In this document: positions 17,080 through 25,073 of the stretch, piece by piece | Layout of the letters: each line of letters starts with the position of its first letter | Numbering within the stretch: position 1 is the first letter of the stretch | Assembly: GCA_902787715.1 (NCBI GenBank) | Contig: CADAHQ010000007.1 | Span: 63,295-127,294, forward strand | Origin: an uncultured Lachnospiraceae bacterium | GTDB lineage: Bacteria; Bacillota; Clostridia; Lachnospirales; Lachnospiraceae | Length of the DNA: 64,000 nt | Direction of reading: 5' to 3' | Program-made: the position numbers and the translations under genes | The notes under the pieces: generated by a model | Told to the model about the DNA's origin: nothing | The model's database searches: none | What the model saw: only the letters and a program-made list of their open reading frames with translations

Positions 17080-18678
17080 TTATCTTGTAAACTGCGAGAG
17101 GAACAGCCAGGCGTTCTCGTTGGTGTGGCGACGGCACTCATGAATCTGGTTGTCGATGCTCGCAAGAGCCGTGCGGCATACGCCGTCCTCGCTGTTGTAG
17201 TAGCGGACGGTCAGAATGCTTCCGCGGGACTCGTCCGGAACCTTCTCCACACGGTCGCCTGCGAGGCCGTAAACCGGATCCTCCCACTTGTCCTTGTCCG
17301 CGTACGAAATGTCAAACTTCTTCTGCAGCTTGTTGACCTGCGCCAAATACTGAATGCGGTCAAGTCCGGACTCCGCCTGGAACGGAAGCTCCGGCAGGTG
17401 AGATTTTTCGCCGCCCGAGTAGAACACCGGCACAGCCACATCCTTGTTCATGCGGGGATCCTCAATGGAAAGCCCGAAAGGATTGTTGTGAACCGGGAAC
17501 AGAGCGCTGGCCGGCGCAAGGCCCGCGAAGAGCTGCGGATACTCCTGGAACATATCCCAGGTCTTGCCGCTTCCCATAGAGAATCCGCTGGCGTACACGC
17601 GATGCTCGTCAATCTTGTATTTCTTCTTAAGGTCCTCCAGAACCTGCACAACCTCGGTGGCCGTCACATCCTGATGGTTCTCAAGGGACACGAAGAGGAA
17701 GCCGTATTTGTGGGCAACTTCCCACCATCCGGCCACGTACGTGAGGTACATGGAGGTGTCACCGCCGCCGTGGAAACCGATTACGAGCGGCGCCGGTCCC
17801 TTGTCAAAGGTGTCGTTGTTATAGTATGCAAAATAGCCGACCTTGTGCTCCGGCGCGTCCTTGTAGCGGCCGCGGTTGTCCGGCGAAGTCTTCACAAGCG
17901 TGTATCCCACATCCTCCGTCATGCCGAGCTCCTCAAAATCCGGCTCGAACTCCATGACGCCGCACCAAACCTTAAACTTCTTAACGAAGCTGTAGAAATC
18001 CTTGCGATAATCGGCCTCCGCCTTCACCAAAAGGTTCTCGCATTCGCCAAATGCGGCATTGGCCTCAGCGCTGTTGCCCACGCTCAAGATGGCGATATCC
18101 TTGCGCTCCACCTGCGGAACTACCGACAGGCCTTCCATGGAGAGCATGGCCGGCGTGATCTCGCCGGGTCCCCACAGGTACTGTCCCTGCAGCGTCTTAA
18201 TCAAGTGCGTAGCAACGTAGTCCGCCGAAGCGCCGTAGCTGTAGATGTCCGCGCGGAAGATTGCGCCGCGGATAAAGTAACCCTCGAACTGGCGCGTAAA
18301 GAAATTATTAATCTCCACGATACCGTCCTTATAGAACGGATTCATCTTCACTTCCGCAATCAGGGAAATGTAGAGGTCTTCAGTTGCATTGGCCCAGCCG
18401 CCTTCGCATGTCGGATATACAAACAAAACGCTGGAGTCCACTGCGGATGCGATATCCGCAAGCCCACTCTCCTTCGCAAAGGCAATCGCCTCCTCCATGC
18501 TCCGCTTCGTCTCCTCGAACACGAGCAAAAGCGGCGCCCGGAACGTGTAATTGTTCACTTCGCCGTCAATCTTCGTCGCCGGCACAAACACCTTGAGATC
18601 GAATTGTTCGAATGTGTGCCCCCAACTCTTGCCGCCGTCCTCATAGAACGTAACCTGCGGCCTTTCCATCATAGCCAT
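17080..18678 (-). CDS. Alpha/beta-hydrolase, PHB-depolymerase/esterase-like, cytosolic
   Basis: A 532-residue protein without signal peptide, starting 7 bases after AAAGGAGGG. The C-terminal half is an esterase-D/PHB-depolymerase-like alpha/beta hydrolase: oxyanion strand IGFHGGGD, nucleophile elbow GFSMGSG with Ser367, and likely catalytic His near the C-terminus ([17 protein letters not shown] region). The N-terminal 250 residues form a separate domain often seen in such predicted esterases. It may deacylate oligosaccharides or other esters inside the cell. Its leader contains a 42-bp tandem repeat. Confidence 0.8.
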   Translation of the reverse strand: MAMMERPQVTFYEDGGKSWGHTFEQFDLKVFVPATKIDGEVNNYTFRAPLLLVFEETKRSMEEAIAFAKESGLADIASAVDSSVLFVYPTCEGGWANATEDLYISLIAEVKMNPFYKDGIVEINNFFTRQFEGYFIRGAIFRADIYSYGASADYVATHLIKTLQGQYLWGPGEITPAMLSMEGLSVVPQVERKDIAILSVGNSAEANAAFGECENLLVKAEADYRKDFYSFVKKFKVWCGVMEFEPDFEELGMTEDVGYTLVKTSPDNRGRYKDAPEHKVGYFAYYNNDTFDKGPAPLVIGFHGGGDTSMYLTYVAGWWEVAHKYGFLFVSLENHQDVTATEVVQVLEDLKKKYKIDEHRVYASGFSMGSGKTWDMFQEYPQLFAGLAPASALFPVHNNPFGLSIEDPRMNKDVAVPVFYSGGEKSHLPELPFQAESGLDRIQYLAQVNKLQKKFDISYADKDKWEDPVYGLAGDRVEKVPDESRGSILTVRYYNSEDGVCRTALASIDNQIHECRRHTNENAWLFLSQFTR

Positions 18679-18718
18679 AATTCACCCTCCTTTAATTCGT
18701 GCTCCGCCCCGGTGTCGG

Positions 18719-18838
18719 CCGCGTTTTTCACGCCGGCGGCTCTATCTTGCATGCCGTAAACCGCGTTTTTCACGCCGGCGGCTCTATCTTGCATGCCGTA
18801 AACCGCGTTTTCACGCCGGCGGCTCTGTTCTGCCGCGG
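18719..18838 (-). repeat. 42-bp tandem repeat, 2.6 copies, in a 5' leader
   Basis: Copies lie at 18719-18760 and 18761-18802 (identical) and 18803-18838 (partial, one T shorter in its T run and diverging at the end). They lie between the predicted promoter at 18859-18887 and the esterase start at 18678, so they would be in its 5' untranslated region. The unit is 14 codons long and can be read as an open frame, but that frame starts inside the promoter. Confidence 0.85.
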
Positions 18839-18858
18839 AGCGGACCCACATTGTAGCA

Positions 18859-18887
18859 AGTGTACCACGCTCCCGCATTCCAGACAA
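18859..18887 (-). promoter_or_regulatory. Promoter of the esterase gene
   Basis: -35 TTGTCT (18887-18882), 17-bp spacer, -10 TACACT (18864-18859) on the minus strand. It is upstream of the repeat-bearing leader. Confidence 0.5.
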
Positions 18888-19059
18888 TGTGTATTGTTAT
18901 CCGGATTCGTAACTCAGGGGGGAAACAAGTGATAAATTGGGGGCGATTGCGGGTTTTTCAGGTTGTTCCCGGGGTTGCGGGGGCAAGATTGGCGGGTTGA
19001 CCCGGGTTCGCGAGGCAAAAGCATGATTTTAACCTGTCCTTTTGACCTGCCTGGAGGCA

Positions 19060-19103
19060 AAAAACAGACTAAAACGCAGAGATTGCGGTTTTAGTCTGTT
19101 TTT
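19060..19103 (-). terminator. Bidirectional-looking hairpin, probable terminator
   Basis: AAACAGACTAAAAC pairs with GTTTTAGTCTGTTT with a short central loop, and there are A/T runs on both sides. It lies about 340 bases past the stop of the 5'-nucleotidase gene. It may end that transcript. Confidence 0.55.
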
Positions 19104-19229
19104 GACTTTTGGTATACCTCATTTCATGAAGCTTACTCTCTGACAACTCTGGATAATATCAAGAATAATAGCTTCCCAACGATACAATTCAAGAATCTAA
19201 CTGACAGCTGACCTTTACCCGTCTAGGTG

Positions 19230-19298
19230 AGACAGGTACAATTTACGGACTAACGGACAGATTTCACTATTTTAGTCTGAAAAGCAAGTGTTTTAGTT
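19230..19298 (+). repeat. AGACAGGTACA-hairpin repeat, copy 1
   Basis: The box AGACAGGTACAATTTACGG (19230-19248) is followed by a weak GACTAA/TTAGTC hairpin and AAGCAAGT. The same order of elements recurs at 19325, 26939 and 27033, and in part at 32552-32590 on the other strand. Confidence 0.55.
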
Positions 19299-19324
19299 GT
19301 TCTAAAGTCGCCCTCCAAAAGCAG

Positions 19325-19386
19325 AGACAGGTAAAACCACGGACCGGCGCACCAAAACCGGGCCGCCGGGCCGTAAGAATAAGCAA
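19325..19386 (+). repeat. AGACAGGTA-hairpin repeat, copy 2
   Basis: AGACAGGTAAAACCACGG (19325-19342) leads into a CCGGCG/CGCCGG stem, then GGGCCGTAAG and AGCAAGT, the same flank seen in the other copies. Confidence 0.55.
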
Positions 19387-19446
19387 GTTCGTTTGTCAAG
19401 CCGCAGCGAAACGGATTCCCAAGGGCGCCCCGGCCCCCAGATTCCA

Positions 19447-21222
19447 TCACTCCGCGGAGTCCACGATCACGATTCTGCCCTGGCCGTAGGGGTCGGCGTA
19501 TTCCTCGCCGATGACGCCGTACAGCGATTCGCGGATGTAATCAATCAGCACCTGGTTGTCCAGTTTTGTACAGTTTTGCAGCACCTTGGCGCCTCCAAGC
19601 ATCGTAAAGCCGTCACCGCCGTTTAAGAGCATATAATTGTGACCTGCAAGGGTGTAGGTTTTCGCGGGGTCGATTGGGGTTCCGCCGATTTTGACGTTGC
19701 GCACGCGACGCTCGCCGCGAATTTCCGCAAAGCCGCCGAAGCTGTCACTTACGCAGGGCGAATCAACAGAAACATGAATCTCATAGGACAAGCCCGAAAC
19801 CTGCAAAAAGCCGCCGTTTTCTGCGGGGACGGATCTGGCGCCCCACTCAAGCGCATCCAAGATCTGCTGTCCGGTAACTTCCACAACGCAGAGGTAGTTT
19901 CCGTACGGGTGGACGCTTAAGATGTTCCCGAGGCTTACTTCACCGCTGGGCAATTCGCTGCGGATACCGCCGCCGTTTACAAAGGCAATGTCGGCGCCGG
20001 ACTGCGCGCGGTACGCATCCGCGCAGAAATCTCCCATGTTGGTTTCCGCACGGCGAACCATACGAACCGGCTTCCCGTCCAAATCCACGGCAACCGGATC
20101 AGTAATCACCAGATTCACCTGATTTAACGCCGCCTTCTGATTCAGGCGGGAGTCCAAAACCGAGTACGCCTCCGCAACTGCTCGCGACATCTCATTGTCG
20201 AAACTTAGCATCTCCGGCAGGGGGACATCATTTTTCCAGGTGTACAGACCGGATGTCAGTTCCCCTTCGTGCGTGATTCGCACCCAGCCGACGCCCTCAA
20301 GCTTTGTGCCGCAGGCAATGCGGGTGACCGGATTGCCGTCCTTATTTTTCATCGAAACCGTACCCATGTCATGGCTGTGGCCGTCCAAAAACACATCGAT
20401 ACCGCTTGTGTGAGAAATCACATTGGCATACGTCCAGGGGAAGCACTCCGCCTCGTTGCCGAGATGCCCCATGACAACGACGAACTCGGCGCCCTCCTTG
20501 CGGGCGTCGTCAACCGCGGACTGGACCGCTTTGTAAACGCCCTCTCCGGAATCGTCCTGGCAGAAACCGTAAACATACTCGCCGGAATCGTCCATAAAAT
20601 ACCGCGGCGCGGAATCCGTAATCGTCTTCGGCGTCGTCACTCCGACAAATGCCACCTTGACCCCGGCCACTTCCTTCACCACATAAGGTTTAAAAACCAG
20701 CTCGCCCTTGTACGTAAAATTGCAGCTGATATACGGAAAATCCGCCTTCTTCGTCAGGGCAAGGAATTGCTCCATCCCGTAGTCAAACTCGTGGTTGCCC
20801 GGAATGGCGATGTCGTATCCCATCCGGTTCATAAGAGAAATCAATTCCTCTCCGCGGGTCATCGTTCCGAGGGGTTCTCCCTGAATGTTGTCTCCGTTGT
20901 CCACCAAAAGGACGCGGTCACCCTCTCTTTCGAGGGATTTGCGGATTTCCCAGAGGCCGGCGTAGCCAAAGCCCTGGTCGACGCCGCAGTGCACGTCGCT
21001 TGTGAACAGGATGACAAGATCATGCTCCGTGGGTTTTTCCGGCGCCGGTGTCGCGGGCGTCTCCGTAGGACTGACAGGGACCGCTTCCGTCGGCGTCAGT
21101 GTTGCGGTCGCAGTCGCGGTCGGCGTCACGGAAGCGTTCTTGTCCGGCGTCTTCGAGCCGCAGGCCGCAAGGGCGAACGCCGAGACGGCAAGCGCAATAA
21201 CCAAACGTATTTTTCTCAACAT
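19447..21222 (-). CDS. 5'-nucleotidase/2',3'-cyclic phosphodiesterase family lipoprotein
   Basis: The 591-residue lipoprotein has lipobox ALAAC (Cys21) and a Thr/Pro spacer (about 30-65). A calcineurin-like metallophosphatase domain follows (TSDVHCG, DNGDNIQG, GNHEFDYG, MGHLGNE, DGHSHD metal motifs, about 68-330). The C-terminal half is the 5'-nucleotidase substrate domain (NGGGIRSELPSGEVSLGNIL and LLNGGDGFTM). This UshA/YfkN-like enzyme acts outside the cell to release nucleosides and phosphate from nucleotides. The Nudix-HD gene ends 15 bases upstream, so the two form an operon. Confidence 0.94.
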   Translation of the reverse strand: MLRKIRLVIALAVSAFALAACGSKTPDKNASVTPTATATATLTPTEAVPVSPTETPATPAPEKPTEHDLVILFTSDVHCGVDQGFGYAGLWEIRKSLEREGDRVLLVDNGDNIQGEPLGTMTRGEELISLMNRMGYDIAIPGNHEFDYGMEQFLALTKKADFPYISCNFTYKGELVFKPYVVKEVAGVKVAFVGVTTPKTITDSAPRYFMDDSGEYVYGFCQDDSGEGVYKAVQSAVDDARKEGAEFVVVMGHLGNEAECFPWTYANVISHTSGIDVFLDGHSHDMGTVSMKNKDGNPVTRIACGTKLEGVGWVRITHEGELTSGLYTWKNDVPLPEMLSFDNEMSRAVAEAYSVLDSRLNQKAALNQVNLVITDPVAVDLDGKPVRMVRRAETNMGDFCADAYRAQSGADIAFVNGGGIRSELPSGEVSLGNILSVHPYGNYLCVVEVTGQQILDALEWGARSVPAENGGFLQVSGLSYEIHVSVDSPCVSDSFGGFAEIRGERRVRNVKIGGTPIDPAKTYTLAGHNYMLLNGGDGFTMLGGAKVLQNCTKLDNQVLIDYIRESLYGVIGEEYADPYGQGRIVIVDSAE

Positions 21223-21237
21223 AAACTATCCTTTCCC

Positions 21238-22455
21238 CTACCCGATTGTGAGGTCCTGCCGCAGCTGCCGGCAGAATTGTTCTACAAGAGTAGTCTTGCT
21301 ATCCCACAGGGCTTTGCCTTCCGGCGTCACCATTGGCGAATCGTACTGCATCGGGTAAGTGTAACGGCTGATATGATTGTAGCAGTCATAGAACGTGGCC
21401 CGCTCTTTGCGGGCGCGGACGATCATCGTGTCCATGATAATGCCCAGAGCCCCCATGTCATCCAGGTAGTCCGCCTCCATGAGCATCAAAAGGTTCCGGT
21501 CGATGGACGGGTCTTTCATGCGCCATTTGTCGGAGTGGGCCCCCACAAGCGCGGCGATGTACTCCGTACGCTCCTCTGAAAAGCCGTGGGAGGAAAGATA
21601 CTCCCGCGTGATTGGCACCCCCGCTGCCGCGTGGGACATGAGCCCGTGGGACGCAGATTCCGCGCGCCCGACATCGTGGAAAATGGTCGCGATCATCAGA
21701 TCCTCGTACCGAAGGCCGGTCTTATCCTCCGTGCGGTCGTACAGGCGCTTCGCCCAGCCGAGCACGCGCTTCGTATGCTCGAACCGGCTGTAGCCGAATT
21801 CCGTTTTATGGACGCCGACGCCGCCCTCGCCCTCCGTCTGCACGGGCTCAAGGACGCTCTTTACGTAGGCAAGCATTCCGGCGTAATCCGCGTCGCCGAG
21901 GGCCGCGATTGCCTCCGCCTCTTCCTTCGCAAAATGCCGCGCCCGCACAGCCTCATCCACCATATCCATGACGCGCATTTCCCGCTCCACAATGCCCCGC
22001 TCACCGCCGCGCCGCATGTTGACGCGGTTTTCGTGGGCAGCAATCGTAAGGAACGGCACCCACTCGGGCGCAAAATCTTCCGTAATCTCATAGTCTTCAA
22101 TCTTGCGTTCCGTCGTCTCGTCAGAAATCTCGCAGAAATAATAGTAGTTCTGCTGCTCGAAGATGCCGGCGGGATTTTCCGTGTCCCGCTCCCTGCGGAA
22201 GACGCTTCCGTACTCCTCGACGGACTCCGGAATCACCACGCAGCCGGTTTCCTCGCCCACCTCGCGGATGAGCGCCTGTATGGGATCCTCGCCGGCTTCG
22301 ATGCCGCCGCCGGGGAATTTGTAGTAGCCGAACTTGCGGGAGTGCATGAGCAAAAACTTGCCGTCCTTCTCAATGATTCCCCGCGCCGACGGTCTGCAAA
22401 ACACCGGGCCGTCCGGGTTGTAATCGCCGCTGTCCATGCGGAACAATTCCTGCAT
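21238..22455 (-). CDS. Nudix hydrolase-HD domain fusion protein
   Basis: The start is set at the ATG at 22455, behind GGAGGA; the longer frame lacks a ribosome site. The 405-residue protein has an N-terminal Nudix domain with a perfect GX5EX7REUXEEXGU box (residues 50-72). It has a C-terminal HD-type phosphohydrolase domain (HTKRV at about 222, IFHDVGRA, and a late YLDDMGAL). The two domains in one chain suggest stepwise hydrolysis of a nucleotide substrate, or housecleaning with signalling, in the cytosol. It is co-transcribed with the extracellular nucleotidase downstream. Confidence 0.9.
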   Translation of the reverse strand: MQELFRMDSGDYNPDGPVFCRPSARGIIEKDGKFLLMHSRKFGYYKFPGGGIEAGEDPIQALIREVGEETGCVVIPESVEEYGSVFRRERDTENPAGIFEQQNYYYFCEISDETTERKIEDYEITEDFAPEWVPFLTIAAHENRVNMRRGGERGIVEREMRVMDMVDEAVRARHFAKEEAEAIAALGDADYAGMLAYVKSVLEPVQTEGEGGVGVHKTEFGYSRFEHTKRVLGWAKRLYDRTEDKTGLRYEDLMIATIFHDVGRAESASHGLMSHAAAGVPITREYLSSHGFSEERTEYIAALVGAHSDKWRMKDPSIDRNLLMLMEADYLDDMGALGIIMDTMIVRARKERATFYDCYNHISRYTYPMQYDSPMVTPEGKALWDSKTTLVEQFCRQLRQDLTIG

Positions 22456-22529
22456 CTTCGTCTCCTCCGCTTTTGTAGGTTTTCTCTCGCCGACGCCGGG
22501 AACGTGCCGACGTCTTTCACACACAGCAG

Positions 22530-22558
22530 ATTGTACCATTTTCCGCGGCAAATGGCAA
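22530..22558 (-). promoter_or_regulatory. Promoter of the Nudix-HD/nucleotidase operon
   Basis: -35 TTGCCA (22558-22553), 17-bp spacer, -10 TACAAT (22535-22530) on the minus strand. Confidence 0.7.
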
Positions 22559-22721
22559 TGGACCTTTCAAAACACAAAAAGGAAACACACATTCCACAAA
22601 ACTTCCACACGCTTTCCATACCCTCTCCATCTTGACGCAATATACTCAGGTCAGAAAAGCGAAAGAGCTTTTCGGGGAGAACAATTTCAGAGACGCTTAC
22701 AACACAGAAAGGAAACCTACG

Positions 22722-24206
22722 ATGACAACTATTTTTCATAAAAAACTCATGATGCTCCTACTTACCGTCCTGTTACTTCTGACTCTGGTCGCCTGCAGCA
22801 ATGCGGCGACCGATTCGGGGACGGCGAAGCGCGAAGCCGACGCGACCGTAACGGAAAGCGAAAGCCAAAAGACCTCCGAAACGGACGGACAGGGTTCCCT
22901 CTCGGACAAACCCGGCGCCATCGCCGACGGACAGGGTCCCGACAACCCGTCGGACATTGATTCCGACTTCGATTGGAGGGACCGGAACACGCAGCGAGGC
23001 GGCAAAACGGGTCAGGACACGACCGTGGCGTCCTCTGCAACCATAGAGACACAGATCGATCCGACGGAGCTGTTCAGCAACCGTGACCTCACCCAGACTC
23101 CGGATCTCACGGACGCGGAGACAATCTCGCTTCAGAGCAACAAAACGATTGATATCACCGAAGAAGGCGTCTATGTACTCACCGGAAGCGCAACGAACTG
23201 TACCGTTCGCGTGGAGGCGGACAGCAAGGCAAAAGTACAGCTCGTGCTCGACGGAGTGAGTATAACAAACGAGGATTTTCCGGCGATTTATGTAGTTTCC
23301 GCCGACAAATGCTTCCTCACCCTCTCCGGCTCCAACTCCCTCTCCGTCACCGGCACCTTCCAATCTGACGGCGACACCAACACCGATGCGGTGATTTTCT
23401 CGAAGGATGATCTGGTGTTGAACAGCACCGGCTCCCTGACACTTACCTCGAAGAAGGGCAACGGCGTCTCCTGCAAGGATGACCTGAAAATCACCGGCGG
23501 CACGTACAATGTCGCAACCGCTTTGGACAGCTTCGAGGCCAATGATTCCATCGCAATCAAGGATGGCACTTTCATCATCAACTCCGGTAAGGACGGGCTC
23601 CACAGTGAGAACGACGAAGACAACACTGTCGGCTGGATCTATATCGGCGGCGGCAGCTTCACCATCTCTGCCAAAAGCGACGGTATTCAGGCCGCAACGC
23701 TTGCACAGTTCGACGGCGGCACCATAAAAATCACCGGTTCGGAGGCGATTGAGGCAACGATTGTCACCATCAACGACGGCAACTTCGACCTCTACGGCAG
23801 CGACGACGGCATCAATGCTTCCCGAAAGAGCACTGCTGCGGGAACCCCGACCATCACGATAAACGGCGGGTATGTCAAAGTCGCAGTCGGTCAGGGCGAC
23901 ACCGATGCGCTCGATGCCAACGGCGCCATCTACGTAAACGGCGGTACCATCGACGTCACCGCAGGAATGTCCTCGTTCGACTACGACTCCGTGGCTGAAT
24001 TTAACGGCGGAACGATAATCATCAACGGGGTGGAGGTCAACTCCATCCCCCGTTCTGCGATGGGCCGCGGCGGCCAGGGCGGCTTCGGCGGTCAAGGTGG
24101 TCAAGGCGGCTTCGGCGGCGGCCAGGACGGCTTCGGCGGCCAGGACGGCTTTGGCGGCCAGGGCAACGCTCCCGAGGGCCGCGGCGGCAGAGGCGGCCGG
24201 CATTAA
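22722..24206 (+). CDS. Cthe_2159/DUF4353-like carbohydrate-binding lipoprotein
   Basis: The start is the ATG at 22722 after AAAGGAAA; the frame from 22632 has no ribosome site. The 494-residue protein has lipobox LVAC (Cys25) and an acidic Ser/Asp/Gly-rich spacer to about residue 135. A parallel beta-helix-like region follows (ITEEGVYVLTGSATNCTVRVE, LDGVSITNED, GTFIINSGKDGLHSEND, GGTIDVTAG). This is typical of the Cthe_2159 family, whose founding member binds acidic plant polysaccharide. The last 45 residues are a GQGGFGG-type glycine-rich tail. A two-component system follows on the same strand. Confidence 0.87.
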   Translation: MTTIFHKKLMMLLLTVLLLLTLVACSNAATDSGTAKREADATVTESESQKTSETDGQGSLSDKPGAIADGQGPDNPSDIDSDFDWRDRNTQRGGKTGQDTTVASSATIETQIDPTELFSNRDLTQTPDLTDAETISLQSNKTIDITEEGVYVLTGSATNCTVRVEADSKAKVQLVLDGVSITNEDFPAIYVVSADKCFLTLSGSNSLSVTGTFQSDGDTNTDAVIFSKDDLVLNSTGSLTLTSKKGNGVSCKDDLKITGGTYNVATALDSFEANDSIAIKDGTFIINSGKDGLHSENDEDNTVGWIYIGGGSFTISAKSDGIQAATLAQFDGGTIKITGSEAIEATIVTINDGNFDLYGSDDGINASRKSTAAGTPTITINGGYVKVAVGQGDTDALDANGAIYVNGGTIDVTAGMSSFDYDSVAEFNGGTIIINGVEVNSIPRSAMGRGGQGGFGGQGGQGGFGGGQDGFGGQDGFGGQGNAPEGRGGRGGRH

Positions 24207-24222
24207 ACCTGTCAGTCTGACG

Positions 24223-24258
24223 GCCGTGCCCTCCCCATCCCCCATGGGCGGGCACGGC
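24223..24258 (+). other. Hairpin downstream of the Cthe_2159-like gene
   Basis: GCCGTGCCC (24223-24231) pairs with GGGCACGGC (24250-24258). There is no T run, so it may end or stabilise the transcript but is not a classic terminator. Confidence 0.45.
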
Positions 24259-24278
24259 TACCCCCATAAATGCTATAT

Positions 24279-24347
24279 TGCATTTCCCGGCAGAACCGCA
24301 ACAGAAACGCGATTTTGCTGGGAAAATGCATTTCAATCATGTATAAT
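24279..24347 (+). promoter_or_regulatory. Inverted repeat and -10 element before the two-component system
   Basis: TGCATTTCCCGGCA (24279-24292) and TGCTGGGAAAATGCA (24316-24330) form an imperfect dyad. A TATAAT hexamer at 24342-24347 follows, 49 bases before the ATG at 24396. No good -35 is seen, so an activator binding the dyad is possible. Confidence 0.45.
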
Positions 24348-24395
24348 GACTCAGTAGAGGCCGTTTTTTTAGGCGGCCGCAAAACGGAGGTGCCT

Positions 24396-25073
24396 ATGCC
24401 GAAGATTCTCATTGCGGACGATGAGCCGGACATTGTGCGGCTGATTGAGCGCTACGCTCTGCGCGAAGGATACGAAGTAACCGGCGTCGGGAACGGCGAC
24501 GAGGCGATTGCCGCCTGCCGGCGCGAGGATTTCGACGTGATTGTGATGGATGTCATGATGCCGGACACGGACGGTTTCACCGCCTGCAAGAAGATCCGCG
24601 AATTCAAGGACATCCCTGTTTTGATGCTCTCCGCCCGCGGAACCGAATACGACAAGCTCTTCGGCTTTGAAGTCGGCGTCGACGACTACGTTACCAAGCC
24701 GTTTTCCCCGAAGGAGCTTCTGGCGCGCATCCGTGTAATTCTCCGTCGGAACGCGCCGCAAAAGGACGAGAAGAAGCAGGAGGAAATCATTCGCGGCGCC
24801 GGAATCGAAATCGACACACTCGGCCACAACGTGTTCGTGGACGGCGTCAAGACCGACCTGACGGCGAAGGAATTTGCAATTCTTTTATATCTCATGCGGA
24901 ACAAAGGAATCGTTCTCTCGCGTGACAAAATCATGAATGAAGTCTGGGGATACGACTTCTTCGGGGAGGACCGCACCGTTGACTGGCAGATTAAGCTGCT
25001 CCGCGGCAAGCTCGGCCCGTACCGCGAAAACATTCAGACGATTCGAGGGGTAGGATACAAATTTGAAGGCTGA
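24396..25073 (+). CDS. OmpR-family response regulator
   Basis: The start is the ATG at 24396 behind GGAGG. The 225-residue protein has a receiver domain with D8/D9 acidic pocket, phospho-acceptor Asp52 (VIVMDVMMPD) and the switch Lys in VTKPFSP. A winged-helix DNA-binding domain occupies about 130-225 (LTAKEFAILLYLMRNKGIVLSRDKI, IQTIRGVGYKF). It overlaps the sensor kinase by 11 bases and forms one two-component system with it. Confidence 0.95.
   Translation: MPKILIADDEPDIVRLIERYALREGYEVTGVGNGDEAIAACRREDFDVIVMDVMMPDTDGFTACKKIREFKDIPVLMLSARGTEYDKLFGFEVGVDDYVTKPFSPKELLARIRVILRRNAPQKDEKKQEEIIRGAGIEIDTLGHNVFVDGVKTDLTAKEFAILLYLMRNKGIVLSRDKIMNEVWGYDFFGEDRTVDWQIKLLRGKLGPYRENIQTIRGVGYKFEG

Larger units (their letters stand above)
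18888..19446. other. Non-coding interval with structured repeats
   Basis: No gene is supported here. It contains a strong hairpin at 19060-19103 and two copies of the AGACAGGTA/ACGG repeat (19230 and 19325). The rest of 18890-19050 shows nothing recognisable. Confidence 0.6.

Noticed and set aside
16840-18759. Plus-strand ORF of 639 codons
   Set aside because: It lies opposite the esterase with a clear GFSMGSG motif and good ribosome site; the plus frame has neither.
18719-18829. CRISPR array
   Set aside because: The 42-bp copies abut directly with no spacers.
18669-18887. 72-codon ORF made of 14-residue repeats
   Set aside because: It begins inside the predicted promoter with no ribosome site; the repeats are more likely untranslated. 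Kept only as part of the repeat finding.
24067-24203. Gly-rich end of the Cthe_2159-like gene as a separate repeat element
   Set aside because: It is in frame and codes for a glycine-rich tail, which is common in surface proteins.
22773-24245. Minus-strand ORF of 490 codons opposite the Cthe_2159-like gene
   Set aside because: Asp/Val/Ala-rich shadow with no domain; the plus frame has a lipobox and beta-helix repeats.
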